Shown here piece after piece: positions 63,192 to 64,000 of a stretch of DNA of 64,000 nucleotides. The notes under the pieces were generated by a model. The model was not told the origin of the DNA and ran no database searches. It worked only from the letters and a program-made list of their open reading frames with translations. The position numbers and the translations under genes were made by a program. The first letter of the stretch is position 1. Every line of letters starts with the position of its first letter. Source of the DNA: Paenibacillus methanolicus (GTDB lineage: Bacteria; Bacillota; Bacilli; Paenibacillales; Paenibacillaceae); the NCBI RefSeq assembly GCF_008124765.1, contig NZ_VNHS01000011.1, positions 186,001-250,000 of the forward strand. Reading direction: 5' to 3'.

Positions 63192-64000
63192 CTACTTGTC
63201 GCTGCCCGCAAGCGCCTTCAGCATCGGACGCAGCACCAGCTGCACGCACGCGGCGGCGCTGTTGATCGCTTGAACGTCGATGCGCTCGATCGGCTGCTTC
63301 AGCAGCGATTCCAACTGATCGGCCATGGCGGCGAGCTCGGCCGCCGACAGATTGCCGGCCGACCCTTTGAGCGTATGGGCCAGCCTGCGCGCCGTCTGAT
63401 AGTCGCTCGCGACGAGCGCCTGGCGGAGACGGTCGCCGAACTGCGTGCTTTCCGCGGCGAAGACGTGCAGCATATGGCGCAAAATCTCCCGCTTGCCGCC
63501 TACCCGGGCGAGCGCGGAGGCCATGTCGATGCCGGGCACGCTGAGCAGCGCCATTCCTTCGTCGCTGGCGTGCAGCGGCGATTCGGCGGCCGCGGCGGCC
63601 GCATGCTCCTCCTCGCCGGCATTCAGCCACTTCAGCACGGTCTGGCGCATTTTCTCCGCTTGGATCGGCTTCGTCAGCACGTCGTTCATGCCGAGCTTGT
63701 AATAGCGTTCGTGATCCTTCTTAATGACGTTCGCGGTCAGCGCGATGATCGGCAGCATGTCGAATTTCGGCTCCGAACGGATAATCGAAGCCGCCTCGTC
63801 GCCGTCCATCTCCGGCATATGAATATCCATCAGAATCAGATCGTACGCCTCGCCGCTGTCGAGCTTCTGGAGCACTTCATGGCCCGTCTCCGCCACCTCG
63901 ACCGCAAATCCCCATTCGCTCAGCTGCTCGACCGCCACGAGCTGGTTAATCGCGTTATCCTCGGCGAGCAGAATCGTCCCCCGCCGCGGGAAGTCCTGCT
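63192..64000 (-). CDS. Hybrid kinase C-terminal part: receiver plus Hpt, 5' end outside window
   Basis: The visible 268 codons continue into the right edge. They encode a receiver domain (ILLAEDNAINQLVAVEQLSE, phospho-Asp in LILMDIHMPEMDG, ALTANVIKKD, VLTKPIQAEK) followed by an Hpt domain (phospho-His in RLAHTLKGSAGNLSA). Receiver-Hpt at the C-terminus is typical of multi-step hybrid kinases (BarA/EvgS-like), so the missing part should hold the sensor and HisKA/HATPase domains. The adjacent PhoB-type regulator is a plausible phosphate acceptor. Confidence 0.88.
   Translation of the reverse strand, partial: QDFPRRGTILLAEDNAINQLVAVEQLSEWGFAVEVAETGHEVLQKLDSGEAYDLILMDIHMPEMDGDEAASIIRSEPKFDMLPIIALTANVIKKDHERYYKLGMNDVLTKPIQAEKMRQTVLKWLNAGEEEHAAAAAAESPLHASDEGMALLSVPGIDMASALARVGGKREILRHMLHVFAAESTQFGDRLRQALVASDYQTARRLAHTLKGSAGNLSAAELAAMADQLESLLKQPIERIDVQAINSAAACVQLVLRPMLKALAGSDK

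Overview
The window looks like chromosome of a high-GC, spore-forming Firmicute of the Paenibacillaceae (Paenibacillus or Cohnella type). The evidence is strong AGGAGG ribosome binding sites, TTGACA/TATAAT promoters, a T-box leader, spo0M, YesM/YesN-type two-component systems, an MglBAC sugar transporter, copper-amine-oxidase-type stalk domains and many sensor kinases. Both ends cut through genes. I see no phage, plasmid backbone, CRISPR array or complete insertion sequence.

Layout. (1) 1-6000: a polyamine unit. aguB-patA-aguA read left under a TetR-family regulator, and a PuuP-type putrescine importer reads right. Three matching 17-bp inverted repeats mark the likely TetR regulon; the third lies in an unexpected place between convergent genes. 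(2) 6150-11750: a degenerate SRAP protein, aminopeptidase ampS, an unrecognised protein, an OmpR/VanS-type two-component pair and a DedA protein. (3) 11940-20470: a leftward sugar-sensing and uptake block, with AraC-type regulator, YesM kinase and membrane-anchored sugar-binding protein overlapping head to tail, then mglB, mglA, mglC. (4) 20700-25700: a CHASE3/GAF hybrid kinase, a second methionine aminopeptidase, a repeat-rich non-coding stretch and two small genes. (5) 25700-30000: thioesterase, acyl-CoA ligase and acyl-CoA dehydrogenase for fatty acid activation and oxidation.

(6) 30200-41700: stalk-domain protein, DUF2238 protein, tandem GyrI-like protein, T-box-controlled ilvA, VanW protein, a ugtP-ltaA-like glycolipid pair with two downstream membrane proteins, small proteins, and a DODA-type dioxygenase divergent from an HxlR regulator. 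(7) 41800-53300: aromatic-acid exporter coupled to an AlkC-like protein, a MITE-like repeat, spo0M, a sporulation-kinase-like sensor, mscL with a zinc ribbon, Nudix, a tyrosinase-like protein, a Cys-rich protein, a methyltransferase, an ArsR-AHSA1 pair, DinB and tRNA-Thr. (8) 53600-64000: an AlgI/AlgJ-like acetylation pair, more sensor kinases, a Ser/Thr kinase, small proteins, a GGDEF-EAL protein, a PhoB-type regulator and the 3' part of a hybrid kinase.

Two families of dispersed non-coding repeats are visible. One is a ~100-bp two-hairpin element at 14563, 35951 and 52321. The other is a ~190-330-bp element at 24470 and 44147, whose second copy has ~19-bp terminal inverted repeats. These repeats, the TetR operator set, the catalytically degenerate SRAP protein, the stalk-fused AlgJ-like protein and the tyrosinase-like protein are the points most worth a second look.
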